Positions 23,607-32,581 of a stretch of 64,000 bases of DNA are shown here, piece after piece. The first letter of the stretch is position 1; every line of letters starts with the position of its first letter. The stretch spans positions 957,929 to 1,021,928 of the forward strand of contig NZ_GL876926.1 of NCBI RefSeq assembly GCF_000192575.1, read 5' to 3'. The stretch comes from Novosphingobium nitrogenifigens DSM 19370 (GTDB lineage Bacteria; Pseudomonadota; Alphaproteobacteria; Sphingomonadales; Sphingomonadaceae). The notes under the pieces are model-generated. The model saw only the letters and a list, made by a program, of their open reading frames with translations, was not told where the DNA came from and searched no databases. The position numbers and the translations under genes are program-made.

Positions 23607-24673
23607 AGCTTGCCATCTGTACCGACGCCTGGGCTCCGCAAGTCAACGGCGTCGTGCGCACTCTCTCGACGACGGTCGAATGCCTGCAACGGCGCGGCCA
23701 CGAAGTCATGCTGGTCACGCCCGCGCAGTTCTTCACGGTCGCCCTTCCCGGTTACAGCGAAATCCGTCTTGCCATGGCGCCCCGGTTCGGCACGCGCCGC
23801 ACGCTTCACGATTTTGCCCCGGACATCGTCCATATCGCGACCGAAGGCCCGATCGGCTGGAGCGCGCGTGCGTGGTGCAAGGATCGCAAGATCCCGTTCA
23901 CCAGCGCGTTTCACACCCGCTTTCCCGATTATGCCGCCGTGCGCACGGGCCTGTCCCCGTCGCATTTCTGGCCGTTGATGCGTCGTTTCCATGCGCCGAG
24001 CGAAGCCGTGCTCGTCTCGACGCAGACGCTGGCCGATGAACTTGCCGAACAGGGAATCGGGCATACCCGCATCTGGTCGCGCGGGATCGATGCGGACTTG
24101 TTCCGCCCCGATCATGCACCGCTTCCCAAGTGGGATTCGCTGCCACGCCCGATCATGCTCAATGTCGGTCGCGTCGCGGTCGAAAAGAACCTGACCGCCT
24201 TTCTCGACGCGGACGTTCCGGGAACCAAGGTGATCGTCGGCGACGGGCCGGATCTCGCCGGGTTGCGGGTAAAATATCCGCAAGCCGTCTTTGTCGGCGC
24301 GCTCGCGGGCGAGGAACTGGCGCGTGCCTATGCTTCGGCCGACGTCTTCGTCTTTCCGAGCCGGACCGATACTTTCGGGCTGGTCATGATCGAGGCATTG
24401 GCCTGCGGGCTGCCGGTGGCGGCCTATCCGGTTCCGGGTCCCCTCGACATCGTGGGGCAGAGCGGGCGCGGCCCCCTCGCCGATCTGCCGATGCAGGTGG
24501 GCGCACTCGATGAGGATCTCGGCACGGCAATCCGGCGCGCCTTGTGCTGCGATCGTCTCGGCGCTGCCGTTTACGGCGCCGGCTATTCCTGGGATCGTGC
24601 CACCGACCAGTTCGAGGCGGCCATCACCGAAGCGCTCGCCTGTCGCATGGAGCGGACGGCCATCGCCGCCTGA
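23603..24673 (+). CDS. GT4-family glycosyltransferase
   Basis: A 356-residue GT-B enzyme. The N-terminal domain begins CTDAWAPQVNGVVRTLS, as in GDP-mannose-dependent mannosyltransferases and SQD2/MgtA-type lipid glycosyltransferases. The C-terminal donor site has NVGRVAVEKNL and the E-x7-E motif in SRTDTFGLVMIEALACGLPV. It is coupled to the metallophosphoesterase and probably makes a membrane glycolipid; sphingomonads use glycosphingolipids in their outer membrane. Donor and acceptor are unknown. Confidence 0.85.
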   Translation: MKLAICTDAWAPQVNGVVRTLSTTVECLQRRGHEVMLVTPAQFFTVALPGYSEIRLAMAPRFGTRRTLHDFAPDIVHIATEGPIGWSARAWCKDRKIPFTSAFHTRFPDYAAVRTGLSPSHFWPLMRRFHAPSEAVLVSTQTLADELAEQGIGHTRIWSRGIDADLFRPDHAPLPKWDSLPRPIMLNVGRVAVEKNLTAFLDADVPGTKVIVGDGPDLAGLRVKYPQAVFVGALAGEELARAYASADVFVFPSRTDTFGLVMIEALACGLPVAAYPVPGPLDIVGQSGRGPLADLPMQVGALDEDLGTAIRRALCCDRLGAAVYGAGYSWDRATDQFEAAITEALACRMERTAIAA

Positions 24674-24678
24674 TCTTG

Positions 24679-24725
24679 CCCGCCCCCCCCGGCCCGTGGT
24701 CATCCCAAACCGGCCGGGGGGCGGG
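24679..24725. terminator. GC-rich hairpin between convergent glycosyltransferase and bamD
   Basis: CCCGCCCCCCCCGGCC is answered 17 bases later by GGCCGGGGGGCGGG; the arms pair with a two-base bulge. It lies in the 60-bp gap between the two converging stops. No T run follows, so termination may be inefficient or factor-assisted. Confidence 0.55.
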
Positions 24726-24733
24726 AATTCCGG

Positions 24734-25540
24734 TCAGCTGGCGTGAATGCCCGGGGCCTTGCTGTTCATCAGCTTGAACGCGCGCTCGTACCACTCGTTG
24801 CCGGGATAGTTGTTGCCGAGAACAGCAGCTGCCTTCTGCGCTTCCTCGGGGATACCGAGCGAGAGGTAGCATTCAACCAGGCGGTAGAGCGCCTCGGGCG
24901 TGTGGCTGGTCTGCTGATACTTGTCGACGACGGCGCGGAAACGCATGGTCCCGGCAAGCCATTTGCCGCTGCGTTCATAGAAACGCCCGACTTCCATTTC
25001 CTTGCCCGCAAGGTGGTCGTTGACCAAGTCAAGCTTCACCTTGGCATCGGTCGCATAAGTGGTCGCAGGATAGCGACGGATCACTTCGTTCAGAGCCTGC
25101 AGCGCCTGCTGGGTATCCTTCTGGTCGCGGGTGACGTCGCTGATCCGCTCGTAATAGCACAAGGCGACGAGATAATAGGCGTAAGGCGCGTCCTTGTTCC
25201 CCGGATGGATCGACAGGAAACGCTGCGCCGCCTGGATCGACTTGGCATAGTCGCGGGCCATGTAATAGCTGAACGAGCTCATCAACTGCGCGCGACGAGC
25301 CCAGGGGGAATAAGGGTGCTGACGCTCGACTTCGTCGAACAGCGCCGCTGCTGCCTTGGCATCGCCCTGATCCAGACGCAGCTTTGCCGCCATGTAGAGC
25401 GTGTCCACGTCACGCGCGACGTATGCGACGTCCTTCTTTGTCTTGTTGCCGCCTGCACAACCGGCAAGGCCGATCGACAGCGTGGCAAGGGCAAGGAGCG
25501 GAAGGCGCAACGGATGGCGGCCAAGGGCTTGAAGCGTCAT
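24734..25540 (-). CDS. bamD: Outer membrane assembly lipoprotein BamD
   Basis: BamD is the essential lipoprotein of the BAM complex that inserts beta-barrel proteins. The 268-residue precursor has a signal peptide with lipobox LAGC (lipidated Cys28) followed by tetratricopeptide-like repeats (FDEVERQHPYSPWARRAQL..., RFLSIHPGNKDAPYA..., NEVIRRYPATTYA...). It usually lies just upstream of recN; here two genes on the opposite strand lie between them. Confidence 0.93.
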   Translation of the reverse strand: MTLQALGRHPLRLPLLALATLSIGLAGCAGGNKTKKDVAYVARDVDTLYMAAKLRLDQGDAKAAAALFDEVERQHPYSPWARRAQLMSSFSYYMARDYAKSIQAAQRFLSIHPGNKDAPYAYYLVALCYYERISDVTRDQKDTQQALQALNEVIRRYPATTYATDAKVKLDLVNDHLAGKEMEVGRFYERSGKWLAGTMRFRAVVDKYQQTSHTPEALYRLVECYLSLGIPEEAQKAAAVLGNNYPGNEWYERAFKLMNSKAPGIHAS

Positions 25541-25627
25541 GCCGTCCGTATAACCAGCGACCTGCGCGCCGCCAAGCCACGTTCGCAGTCACAAGACCCG
25601 GAACGTCGCGAAAAGGTGCCGTCTTCG

Positions 25628-26080
25628 TCAGACGTGAGCGAGATCATCCATCTGATCGAAAGGCGGCTCGACCTGAATCGGATCGGCAAGCGTGATACGA
25701 TCAAGAATGGCTGCCGTTTCATCGCGCAATTGCAGCATCAACCCGCGCAACCGGCATTCCTCCTCGGGCAGGCAATTCGCGCAGGTTTCATGCGCGTTGC
25801 GACTGGCGCAAGGAACCAACGCCAGACTGCCGCGACAAAGTCGGATGATGTCGCCATAGCGGATATCGACCGGTGGCAGCGCCAGTTCATAGCCGCCGTC
25901 CCGACCGCGCTGGGAAATGACGATGCCCTCGCGCGCCATTTCCGACAGGATTACGGTCAAAAACTTGCGCGGGATATTCTGCGCCTCGGCAATCGCATCA
26001 AGCCGCACGGATCCCTGCCCAAAGGCATCGGCCAGATGTTGAAGGGCTCGGATCGTATAACGCGTTTTCTGCGACAGCAT
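25628..26080 (-). CDS. Rrf2-family transcriptional regulator
   Basis: The 150-residue protein has an N-terminal winged helix (MLSQKTRYTIRALQHLADA..., with RGRDGGYELALP as the wing). A cysteine cluster C-x8-C-x2-C-x5-C (CASRNAHETCANCLPEEEC) lies near residues 91-109, as in Fe-S or NO/redox sensing members such as IscR, NsrR and RsrR. It is likely to bind an iron-sulphur cluster and sense redox or iron state. Its targets are not evident; the nearest divergent or downstream gene is bamD, 87 bp beyond its stop. Confidence 0.85.
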   Translation of the reverse strand: MLSQKTRYTIRALQHLADAFGQGSVRLDAIAEAQNIPRKFLTVILSEMAREGIVISQRGRDGGYELALPPVDIRYGDIIRLCRGSLALVPCASRNAHETCANCLPEEECRLRGLMLQLRDETAAILDRITLADPIQVEPPFDQMDDLAHV

Positions 26081-26218
26081 GGCGCGAGAATGGCCGCTCC
26101 GCGATGATTGTCAACGTGAAGAGTCAGGTTTTCCCGCGTTTGCCTGAATGACCGCGACAATTTTTGCACGATAAGGGGCAATGCACGCCCCTTCCCCGTG
26201 GTCGTAGCGGAAAATCGC

Positions 26219-27517
26219 TCACTCCTGCGCCCATTTCCCCTTGTGGCGCGAAAAGAGACCGAAGGCGCCGATCACGACGTAGCACAGCGCCGGAATGATC
26301 AGTGCGAACTGAAGGCTGCCGGTCGTGTCGGCAAGACGCCCCGTCAAGGGCGGCAGAACCGCGCCGCCGACGATCGCGACGCACAGGATCCCGGACCCGT
26401 CGGCGGCGCGCTCATCCAGCCCTTCGCTCGCGAGGCTGAAGATCGTCGGGAACATGATCGAATTCATCAGTCCGATCGCAAGCAAGGTCACAGCCGCCAA
26501 TTCGCCCGTGGTGTTCGCGGTCACCAGAATGAGCACGATCGCCCCGACCGCGTTGAACGCAAGAACCCTTGCCGGATCGATCATGCGCAGGATCGCGGAG
26601 CCCGCGAAACGGCCGACCAGAAGCCCACCCCAGTAAAACGGGATCATCTTGCCCGCGCTCTGTTCGTCGAGACCGAGAACATGCGCCTGCTTCATGTAGT
26701 TGACGATCAGCGAGCCGATCGAGACTTCGGCACCGACATAAAGAAAGATGCAGGCGACCCCGAAGGCAAAGCGCGGGCGGGCAAAGAGGTCGAGACTGCC
26801 CAGAATCGAGCCGCCCGAATGATGCTCTCCGCGAAGGCGATTGCGATTGGCAAAGACGATGCCTGCCGCCAGCGCGAGGACAAGGGCAAGGCCGAGATAA
26901 GCATGCTCGACCACTTGCGTTTCAGCGACCCGATAGGCGTCGAGCGCGGCCCCGGTCAGGCTCCCTGCATTCTTCTTTGCCAACGACCCAAGAATCAGCA
27001 CCGAGCCGAAATAAGGAAAGATCACAGTTCCAGCAGAATTGAACGCTTGAGCAAAAGTCAGGCGGCTATGCGCCGTATGCGGCGACCCGAGGAGCGAGAT
27101 CAGCGGGTTCGTAACCACCTGAACGATCGTCACGCCACTCGCGAGCACGAACAGGGCAAAGAGAAACAGGCCGAAAGTCGCGCTGTTCGATGCCGGAATG
27201 AAAAGCAGGCAGCCGACCATCATCGTCGCAAGCCCGAACGCTGCCCCACGCATATAGCCGATCCGCTTGACCAAGGCGGCTCCGGGAATGCCGATGATCG
27301 CATAGGCGGCAAAGAACGCCGTCTGCACCAGCATCGCCTGCATGTAATCGAGCGTGAAGAGGTCTTTCAGCTTGGGGATGACGACGTCGTTGAGCGACGT
27401 GATGCCCCCAAAGAGGAAGAACAAGCCCAGGACGAGCATGCGCAGTTCGGGCGCATCGATGTGATAGCCTTCGTCGGTCGATGCGGCGGCATCGGTGCTG
27501 CCGGGGGCAAGTGCCAT
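26219..27517 (-). CDS. FucP/GluP-type sugar MFS transporter
   Basis: A 432-residue, 12-helix transporter of the fucose/glucose/galactose:H+ symporter family. FFLFGGITSLNDVVIPKLKDLF in helix 1 and FNSAGTVIFPYFGSVLILG are family features. I chose the ATG at 27517 because AGGAGAGG lies just before it; an ATG 39 bp upstream has no such signal. No sugar catabolic genes adjoin, so the substrate remains open. Confidence 0.87.
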   Translation of the reverse strand: MALAPGSTDAAASTDEGYHIDAPELRMLVLGLFFLFGGITSLNDVVIPKLKDLFTLDYMQAMLVQTAFFAAYAIIGIPGAALVKRIGYMRGAAFGLATMMVGCLLFIPASNSATFGLFLFALFVLASGVTIVQVVTNPLISLLGSPHTAHSRLTFAQAFNSAGTVIFPYFGSVLILGSLAKKNAGSLTGAALDAYRVAETQVVEHAYLGLALVLALAAGIVFANRNRLRGEHHSGGSILGSLDLFARPRFAFGVACIFLYVGAEVSIGSLIVNYMKQAHVLGLDEQSAGKMIPFYWGGLLVGRFAGSAILRMIDPARVLAFNAVGAIVLILVTANTTGELAAVTLLAIGLMNSIMFPTIFSLASEGLDERAADGSGILCVAIVGGAVLPPLTGRLADTTGSLQFALIIPALCYVVIGAFGLFSRHKGKWAQE

Positions 27518-27652
27518 GTTTTCCTCTCCTGACGCAGCGCCATAGTTCGGCGCCATCGTGGTTGGCGATTGCTAGGCCTCTCAAAGGCAGGAAGTCCAAT
27601 CGCATACGTATGGCGCATCCCGAGCTTGTAAAAAAACCGCCCCAAAACGCAG

Positions 27653-27684
27653 AACGGCCGATGCGCTCAAGCGCACCGACCGTT
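27653..27684 (-). terminator. Intrinsic terminator of the cytochrome c gene
   Basis: A 15-bp stem (AACGGCCGATGCGCT against AGCGCACCGACCGTT, two wobble pairs) with a 2-base gap in its loop lies 35 bp past the cytochrome c stop. Reading the minus strand it is followed by T-rich sequence including a run of seven T. Confidence 0.7.
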
Positions 27685-27719
27685 CCAGATCACCAAAACT
27701 TATGCCTTGGATCAGATGC

Positions 27720-28103
27720 TCAGTGAGCCGCCTGCTGCAGGTAGGCGATTACGTCGGCGCGATCCTTCGCATCGGGCAGGCCAGCGAAGGGCATGCGGGT
27801 ACCCGGCACGAACTTGGTCGGCGAGGTGATGAACTGGTCGAGGTTACCCGGGGTCCACACCACACCCTTGGCCTTCATCGCGGGCGAATAGGCGAAACCG
27901 GCGATCGAGCCCGACTTGCGGCCCACAATGCCCTTCAGCGTGGGGCCCAGCAGGGTCTTGCCGGTGTTGAGGTCGTGGCAAGCAGCACAACGGGCGAAAA
28001 CGGTCTTCCCGTGGGCAGCGTCACCCCCGGCAGCATTGGCGTTGGTTGCAATCCCGGCGGCGGCGAGCGCGGCACCAGCAAGCATCACGGCGGCAAACTT
28101 CAT
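27720..28103 (-). CDS. Class I c-type cytochrome (c2/c550-like)
   Basis: The 127-residue precursor has a signal peptide (residues 1-24, ending ANA), the heme motif CAACH at residues 39-43 and the axial methionine Met104 in GTRMPFAG. This is a soluble periplasmic electron carrier of the mitochondrial-type/c2 class, which would shuttle electrons between the bc1 complex and an oxidase or other acceptors. It is a single gene with its own promoter region and terminator. Confidence 0.92.
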   Translation of the reverse strand: MKFAAVMLAGAALAAAGIATNANAAGGDAAHGKTVFARCAACHDLNTGKTLLGPTLKGIVGRKSGSIAGFAYSPAMKAKGVVWTPGNLDQFITSPTKFVPGTRMPFAGLPDAKDRADVIAYLQQAAH

Positions 28104-28198
28104 GTCAAAAACTCCCCTAAGGACCGTATTTGCTTACGCGCCCATGGCTGTCGGCGGGCTGAATAGCCACTTCTTTTTTAGCGATCACAGTTTGCCGT

Positions 28199-29662
28199 TC
28201 AGGCTGGCTGGGTCAAGAGCCCCAGTGCCGGGATGCCGACCGAACGGCGACCGCCGTAATCGGTCCGCACAACGATCAGCCCCTGACGCTCGAGATGGTC
28301 GAGCAAGCGGCGGATACGCCCCGACGAACGCGTGCCATAGACTTCGGCCAGACGATCGTCGTCCGGACAGACCGCGCCCTCGCTTGCCGCAACCGCCAGC
28401 ACCAGGAACGGAGCCAGGAGATCGTCGGGAACATCGGCCGAAAGAGCGACGATTTCTCGCCATTGCGGCGCCTTGTCATCGGGAATGCCCGCGATCGCCA
28501 TGGCGAACCGGCGACGGAACGCTGCAAGATCGATCCCGCTGTTGGTGATCCGCGCCATGCGGCAACGCACGGTGAAATCCTGGAAAAGCTGGGCGGCAGG
28601 CTGGAACGTGCAATCGGGTTCGACCGCCATTTCGGCGAGAATCTCGACAATCGCGCTCGCGTTTTCTTCTGCTTCGAACAGACTGGGTTCAACCGGACGC
28701 TCGACCTGTTCGGCAAGCGGCTGGCTGTCCTCGATCTGTTCGAGCAATTCACCGGCATCGACCACGGGTTCAGGGACAGGCGCAGGACGCGGCGCCATTT
28801 CGGGCATGCTGACTTCGGTCAGCAGCAGGTCCTCCATTTCCGAGCCTGCCACATTGGGCAAGGGCATCAACCCGTGCACCACGTTGCGGGCGCGAGTCTC
28901 GACATCGGCAATCCGCACGGAAACCGGGCGCCGCGCGATCGCGGGCCCGAGGCCGAGGAAGTGCCCGCGTTCGAGATCACGGATGGTTTCGGCCTGCTTG
29001 CGCTCCATACCCAGAAGATCGGCAGCGCGCGCCATGTCGATGTCGAGAAAAGTGCGCCCCATCAGGAAGTTCGAGGCTTCCGCCGCGACGTTCTTGGCAA
29101 GCTTGGCCAGACGCTGGGTTGCGATCACACCTGCCAGACCGCGCTTGCGCCCGCGGCACATCAGATTGGTCATCGCGGCCAGCGAGAGGCGCCGGACATC
29201 ATCGGCCACGTCACCGGCTGCGGCAGGCGCAAACATCTGCGCTTCGTCGACGACCACCAGCGCGGGATACCATTCGTCGCGCGGCGCATCGAACAGCGTG
29301 TTGAGGAACATCGCCGCGCACCGCATCTGCGATTCGATTTCGAGACCGTCGAGAGCCAGAATCACCGAGGCACGATGAGTGCGGATGCGGGCGGCAATGC
29401 GCACGATCTCGGCCTGATCATAAGCCGATCCGTCGACCACGACGTGACCGAAGCGGTCAGCCAGCGACACGAAGTCGCCTTCCGGGTCGATCACGACCTG
29501 CTGCACCAGATTGGCGCTCTGTTCAAGCAACCGGCGGAGAAGATGCGACTTTCCGGACCCGGAATTACCCTGCACCAGCAGGCGGGTCGCGAGAAGCTCT
29601 TCGATATCGATTCTGATCGGCGCACCGGAACGGTCGGCGCCGATGACAATGGCTGCGCTCAC
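28199..29662 (-). CDS. DUF87/HerA-like ATPase
   Basis: A 487-residue P-loop ATPase of the HerA/FtsK superfamily. Walker A GNSGSGKS lies at about residues 32-39, Walker B is ALVVVDEAQMF, and TNLMCRGRKRGLAGVIATQR provides the sensor region. The C-terminal third is acidic and then winged-helix-like (RRLLDHLERQGLIVVRTDYGGRR). Related proteins translocate DNA in end resection with NurA, but no NurA gene is near and the role here is unknown. The start is a GTG that fits the usual N-terminus (SAAIVIGADRSG); it lacks a good ribosome binding site, and a TTG 36 bp upstream is an alternative. Confidence 0.78.
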   Translation of the reverse strand: MSAAIVIGADRSGAPIRIDIEELLATRLLVQGNSGSGKSHLLRRLLEQSANLVQQVVIDPEGDFVSLADRFGHVVVDGSAYDQAEIVRIAARIRTHRASVILALDGLEIESQMRCAAMFLNTLFDAPRDEWYPALVVVDEAQMFAPAAAGDVADDVRRLSLAAMTNLMCRGRKRGLAGVIATQRLAKLAKNVAAEASNFLMGRTFLDIDMARAADLLGMERKQAETIRDLERGHFLGLGPAIARRPVSVRIADVETRARNVVHGLMPLPNVAGSEMEDLLLTEVSMPEMAPRPAPVPEPVVDAGELLEQIEDSQPLAEQVERPVEPSLFEAEENASAIVEILAEMAVEPDCTFQPAAQLFQDFTVRCRMARITNSGIDLAAFRRRFAMAIAGIPDDKAPQWREIVALSADVPDDLLAPFLVLAVAASEGAVCPDDDRLAEVYGTRSSGRIRRLLDHLERQGLIVVRTDYGGRRSVGIPALGLLTQPA

Positions 29663-29708
29663 AAGGGGACGCTTTAACGAAGGAACCCGGCGCGGCAAGC
29701 CCCGGATG

Positions 29709-29749
29709 CCCGGCTATCCACCCCTTTACGCAAGGAGTGGATGGCCGGG
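29709..29749. terminator. Long imperfect hairpin after ahpF
   Basis: Arms of 18 bases pair with one wobble and one mismatch (CCCGGC with GCCGGG, ATCCAC with GTGGAT, CCTT with AAGG) around a 5-base loop. It lies 12 bp beyond the ahpF stop on the minus strand. No T run follows. Confidence 0.5.
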
Positions 29750-29760
29750 CGACCGATCGG

Positions 29761-31317
29761 TCAGTTGCGGATCAGGTAGTCGAAAGCCGACAGGGCCGCC
29801 TTGCTGCCTTCGCCCATCGCGATGATGATCTGCTTGTAGGGCACGGTGGTGACGTCCCCGGCGGCGAAGACGCCGCGCAGATTGGTTTCGCAACGCGCGT
29901 CGATCTCGATCTCGCCACGATTGCTGAGCGCGAGCGTACCTTTCAGCCATTCGGTGTTCGGCACCAGACCGATCTGCACGAAGATCCCTTCGAGCGGGAG
30001 CGTGTGTTCTTCCCCGCTGACACGATCACGATAGACAAGGCCGGTCACCTTCTCGCCGTTGCCGTTGACCTGCGTCGTCTGCGCCGAGGTCACGACCGTG
30101 ACATTGGGCAGGCTGTGCAGCTTGTCCTGCAGCACGGCATCGGCGCGCAGCTTGCTGTCGAACTCGATCAAGGTGACTTCGGCCACGATCCCGGCAAGGT
30201 CGATCGCCGCCTCGACGCCGGAATTGCCGCCGCCGATCACCGCCACGCGCTTGCCCTTGAACAGCGGGCCGTCGCAATGGGGGCAATAGGCGACCCCCTT
30301 GTTGCGATAGTCGTCCTCGCCGGGGACGCCCATCTGACGCCAGCGCGCACCGGTCGAGAGGATCACCGTCTTTGCCTTGAGGCTGGCGCCGTTTTCCAGT
30401 TCGACCGTGGCGAGGCCATCGCCGTTCGCAGGCTTGAGAGCGACAGCCTTCTGCACGTTCATCACGTCGACTTCATAGTCCTTGACGTGCTGCTCGAGCG
30501 CGGCGGCCAGCTTGGGTCCTTCGGTATGGGGCACCGAGATGAAATTCTCGATGGCCATGGTGTCGAGCACCTGTCCACCGAACCGTTCGGCAACGACACC
30601 CGTGCGGATCCCCTTGCGCGCGGCATAGATCGCCGCTGCCGCACCGGCAGGACCGCCGCCGACGACCAGAACGTCGAAGGGTTCCTTGGCCGCGATCTTT
30701 TCGGCCGCGCGGGCGACCGAACCGGTGTCGAGCTTGGCGACGATCTGCGCCAGATCCATGCGCCCCTGCCCGAACGGTTCGCCGTTCAGGAACACCGTCG
30801 GGACGGCCATGATCTTGCGCCGTTCGACTTCGTCCTGGAACAGCCCGCCGTCGATGGCGACGTGGGTCGCTTCGGGATTGAGCGCGGCAATGATGTTGAG
30901 CGCCTGCACCACGTCGGGGCAATTCTGGCACGACAGCGAGAAGAACGTCTCGAAATGCAGCGGCCCCGGCAGGGCCCGCACCTGATCGAGCAGTTCGGCG
31001 TCTTCCTTGGGCGGGTGTCCGCCGACATGGAGCAGCGCAAGAATGAGCGAAGTGAATTCGTGTCCCAACGGGAGCCCGGCGAAAACCGCCTCGGCGCGTC
31101 CTTCATCGGCGCGGATGGCAAAGCTGGGGCGGCGTGCATCGGTTCCGTCGAACCGCGCGGTGACCTTGTCGGAGAGCGCGGCGATTTCGGTGACAAGCGA
31201 CTTCAGATCGGCGGACTTGGCATCTTCACCCAGGCTGGCGACCAATTCGATCGGCCGGCGCAGGTTGGCCAGGTAAGCCTTGAGCTGGGCAGTGGTGGCA
31301 GCATCGAGAATGGGCAT
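29761..31317 (-). CDS. ahpF: Alkyl hydroperoxide reductase flavoprotein subunit
   Basis: AhpF passes electrons from NADH to AhpC. The 518-residue protein has the N-terminal double thioredoxin-like fold with the redox pair Cys130/Cys133 (SCQNC). A FAD motif [12 protein letters not shown] near 218-229, the catalytic Cys345/Cys348 (CPHC) and an NADH-binding motif [12 protein letters not shown] follow. It lies 284 bp downstream of ahpC on the same strand, behind a terminator-like structure that could lower its expression relative to ahpC. Confidence 0.95.
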   Translation of the reverse strand: MPILDAATTAQLKAYLANLRRPIELVASLGEDAKSADLKSLVTEIAALSDKVTARFDGTDARRPSFAIRADEGRAEAVFAGLPLGHEFTSLILALLHVGGHPPKEDAELLDQVRALPGPLHFETFFSLSCQNCPDVVQALNIIAALNPEATHVAIDGGLFQDEVERRKIMAVPTVFLNGEPFGQGRMDLAQIVAKLDTGSVARAAEKIAAKEPFDVLVVGGGPAGAAAAIYAARKGIRTGVVAERFGGQVLDTMAIENFISVPHTEGPKLAAALEQHVKDYEVDVMNVQKAVALKPANGDGLATVELENGASLKAKTVILSTGARWRQMGVPGEDDYRNKGVAYCPHCDGPLFKGKRVAVIGGGNSGVEAAIDLAGIVAEVTLIEFDSKLRADAVLQDKLHSLPNVTVVTSAQTTQVNGNGEKVTGLVYRDRVSGEEHTLPLEGIFVQIGLVPNTEWLKGTLALSNRGEIEIDARCETNLRGVFAAGDVTTVPYKQIIIAMGEGSKAALSAFDYLIRN

Positions 31318-31601
31318 GGCAGTTCACTCTTGAGCGGACGCGCGGGATCGGCGCGCACAGCGCGGGACAAAAACGACTGGGATCGCAATGGGTTCGAGCC
31401 GAAGCTCGTGTTTCAATGTCAGCATTTGCATGCCGACCATATCGGCCGAAGTACCGGACGGCCACCCGAGTGGGATCGGCAGCCGCCCGGCAAAGATCCG
31501 GGGCGCTTTCGGCGTGGGATCAGGCGCCCCGGTCAAAAAGCGGGCATTCGATCAAGGAGCGGCCCGAAGACAGGAACCGCCCTGTCGAATGCCCCAATCA
31601 A
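31318..31601 (-). other. ahpC-ahpF intergenic region
   Basis: This 284-bp stretch holds no gene I can support. Its ahpC-proximal end has the terminator/attenuator listed separately. The rest may contain an ahpF promoter, but no clear -35/-10 pair stands out. Confidence 0.5.
31542..31594 (-). terminator. Terminator/attenuator just downstream of ahpC
   Basis: Perfect 10-base arms GGGCATTCGA and TCGAATGCCC enclose 33 bases that contain a second small hairpin (ACAGG/CCTGT). On the minus strand the outer stem is followed by GCTTTTTG. The structure begins 8 bp after the ahpC stop and lies well before ahpF. Confidence 0.7.
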
Positions 31602-32165
31602 TCAGATCTTGCCGACGAGGTCGATCGACGGAGCAAGGGTCGCTTCGCCTTCTTCCCACTTGGCCGGGCAGACCTGACCGGGGTTGTTGCGCCAGTACTG
31701 CGCAGCCTTGATCTTGCGGACGAGTTCTTCCGCGTTGCGGCCCACGCCTTCGGGGGTAATTTCGACCAGCTGGATCACGCCGTCGGGATCGACCACGAAC
31801 GTGCCGCGATCGGCAAGGCCGACGCCTTCACGCAGGATGCCGAAGTTGTTCGACAGGTCGTGGTTCTGGTCGCCGACCATGTAGTAGTTGATCTTGGCAA
31901 TGGCCGCCGAGCTGTCGTGCCATGCCTTGTGGCTGAAATGGGTGTCGGTCGAAACGCTGAACACTTCGACGCCGAGGCCCTTGAGCTCTTCGTACTTGTC
32001 GGCAAGGTCTTCGAGTTCGGTCGGGCAGACGAACGTGAAGTCGGCCGGATAGAAGAAGAAGACGGCCCACTTGCCCGCGATATCGGCGTCGGTCAGGTCG
32101 ACGAACTTGCCCTGATAGAAAGCGGTGTTCGCAAACGGCTTGAGCTTGGTACCAACGATGGACAT
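31602..32165 (-). CDS. ahpC: Alkyl hydroperoxide reductase peroxiredoxin subunit
   Basis: The 187-residue typical 2-Cys peroxiredoxin reduces H2O2 and organic peroxides. The peroxidatic Cys47 is in DFTFVCPTE and the resolving Cys166 in QVCPAKW. The ATG chosen gives the exact family length; longer in-frame extensions have no homology. A large upstream region with an imperfect palindrome suggests peroxide-dependent regulation (OxyR-like), although no oxyR is in the window. Confidence 0.96.
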   Translation of the reverse strand: MSIVGTKLKPFANTAFYQGKFVDLTDADIAGKWAVFFFYPADFTFVCPTELEDLADKYEELKGLGVEVFSVSTDTHFSHKAWHDSSAAIAKINYYMVGDQNHDLSNNFGILREGVGLADRGTFVVDPDGVIQLVEITPEGVGRNAEELVRKIKAAQYWRNNPGQVCPAKWEEGEATLAPSIDLVGKI

Positions 32166-32270
32166 GGTCTTGAGTATCCCTCTCTTGCGGTTGGGTGTTG
32201 CGGTTGCCAGAACCTGTGAGCCGGGAGTTATGCGCTGCGGCTGCCATTTTCCAATGATTGATTCCGCCCA

Positions 32271-32295
32271 GATTGATTGAGCTTTTCGATCAATC
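32271..32295. promoter_or_regulatory. Candidate operator upstream of ahpC
   Basis: Arms GATTGATTG and CGATCAATC, with one mismatch pair, are separated by seven bases. The site is centred about 118 bp upstream of the ahpC ATG. The geometry fits a LysR-type dimer site such as OxyR, but the sequence is not the E. coli consensus. Confidence 0.45.
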
Positions 32296-32499
32296 TGCAA
32301 AAATTCCCGGACTTCCTGAGGTTTTGCAGGATTGCGCCGCAAAGGTTGCGTGTTTGCGACAGCGCCATTCCCCCGTTTTGCGGGCAAAAAGGGCAAGGAA
32401 GGCCGCAGCATGGCGGGAGCGAGGTGCAAATTACATTTCATGCAATGCACTTTTCAAACTTTGCACTTGCCTCCCGTCAGGCTATTACCGATTTCTGAA

Positions 32500-32516
32500 A
32501 ACGAAACGGTTTCGTT
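32500..32516. promoter_or_regulatory. Perfect palindrome upstream of emrA
   Basis: AACGAAACGGTTTCGTT is a perfect 8-bp inverted repeat around one central base, 66 bp before the emrA ATG. This is a typical TetR-family operator size and the regulator encoded after nodT is the obvious candidate ligand. Part of the adjacent sequence recurs before the tetR gene. Confidence 0.6.
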
Positions 32517-32581
32517 CCATTAAGGCATTTTGACGACATGCCGGACTCGGAACCGTCGCAAACGCACCAGCAGGATTCCCG

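Larger units (their letters stand above)
32166..32581. other. Divergent promoter region ahpC / emrA
   Basis: This 416-bp region contains no supported gene. It holds two separate candidate operators, listed individually: an imperfect palindrome on the ahpC side and a perfect one on the emrA side. Confidence 0.6.

Noticed and set aside
24679..24725. The C/G-rich tract as a CRISPR or repeat array
   Set aside because: It is a single inverted repeat between convergent genes. No spaced direct repeats occur there or elsewhere in the window.
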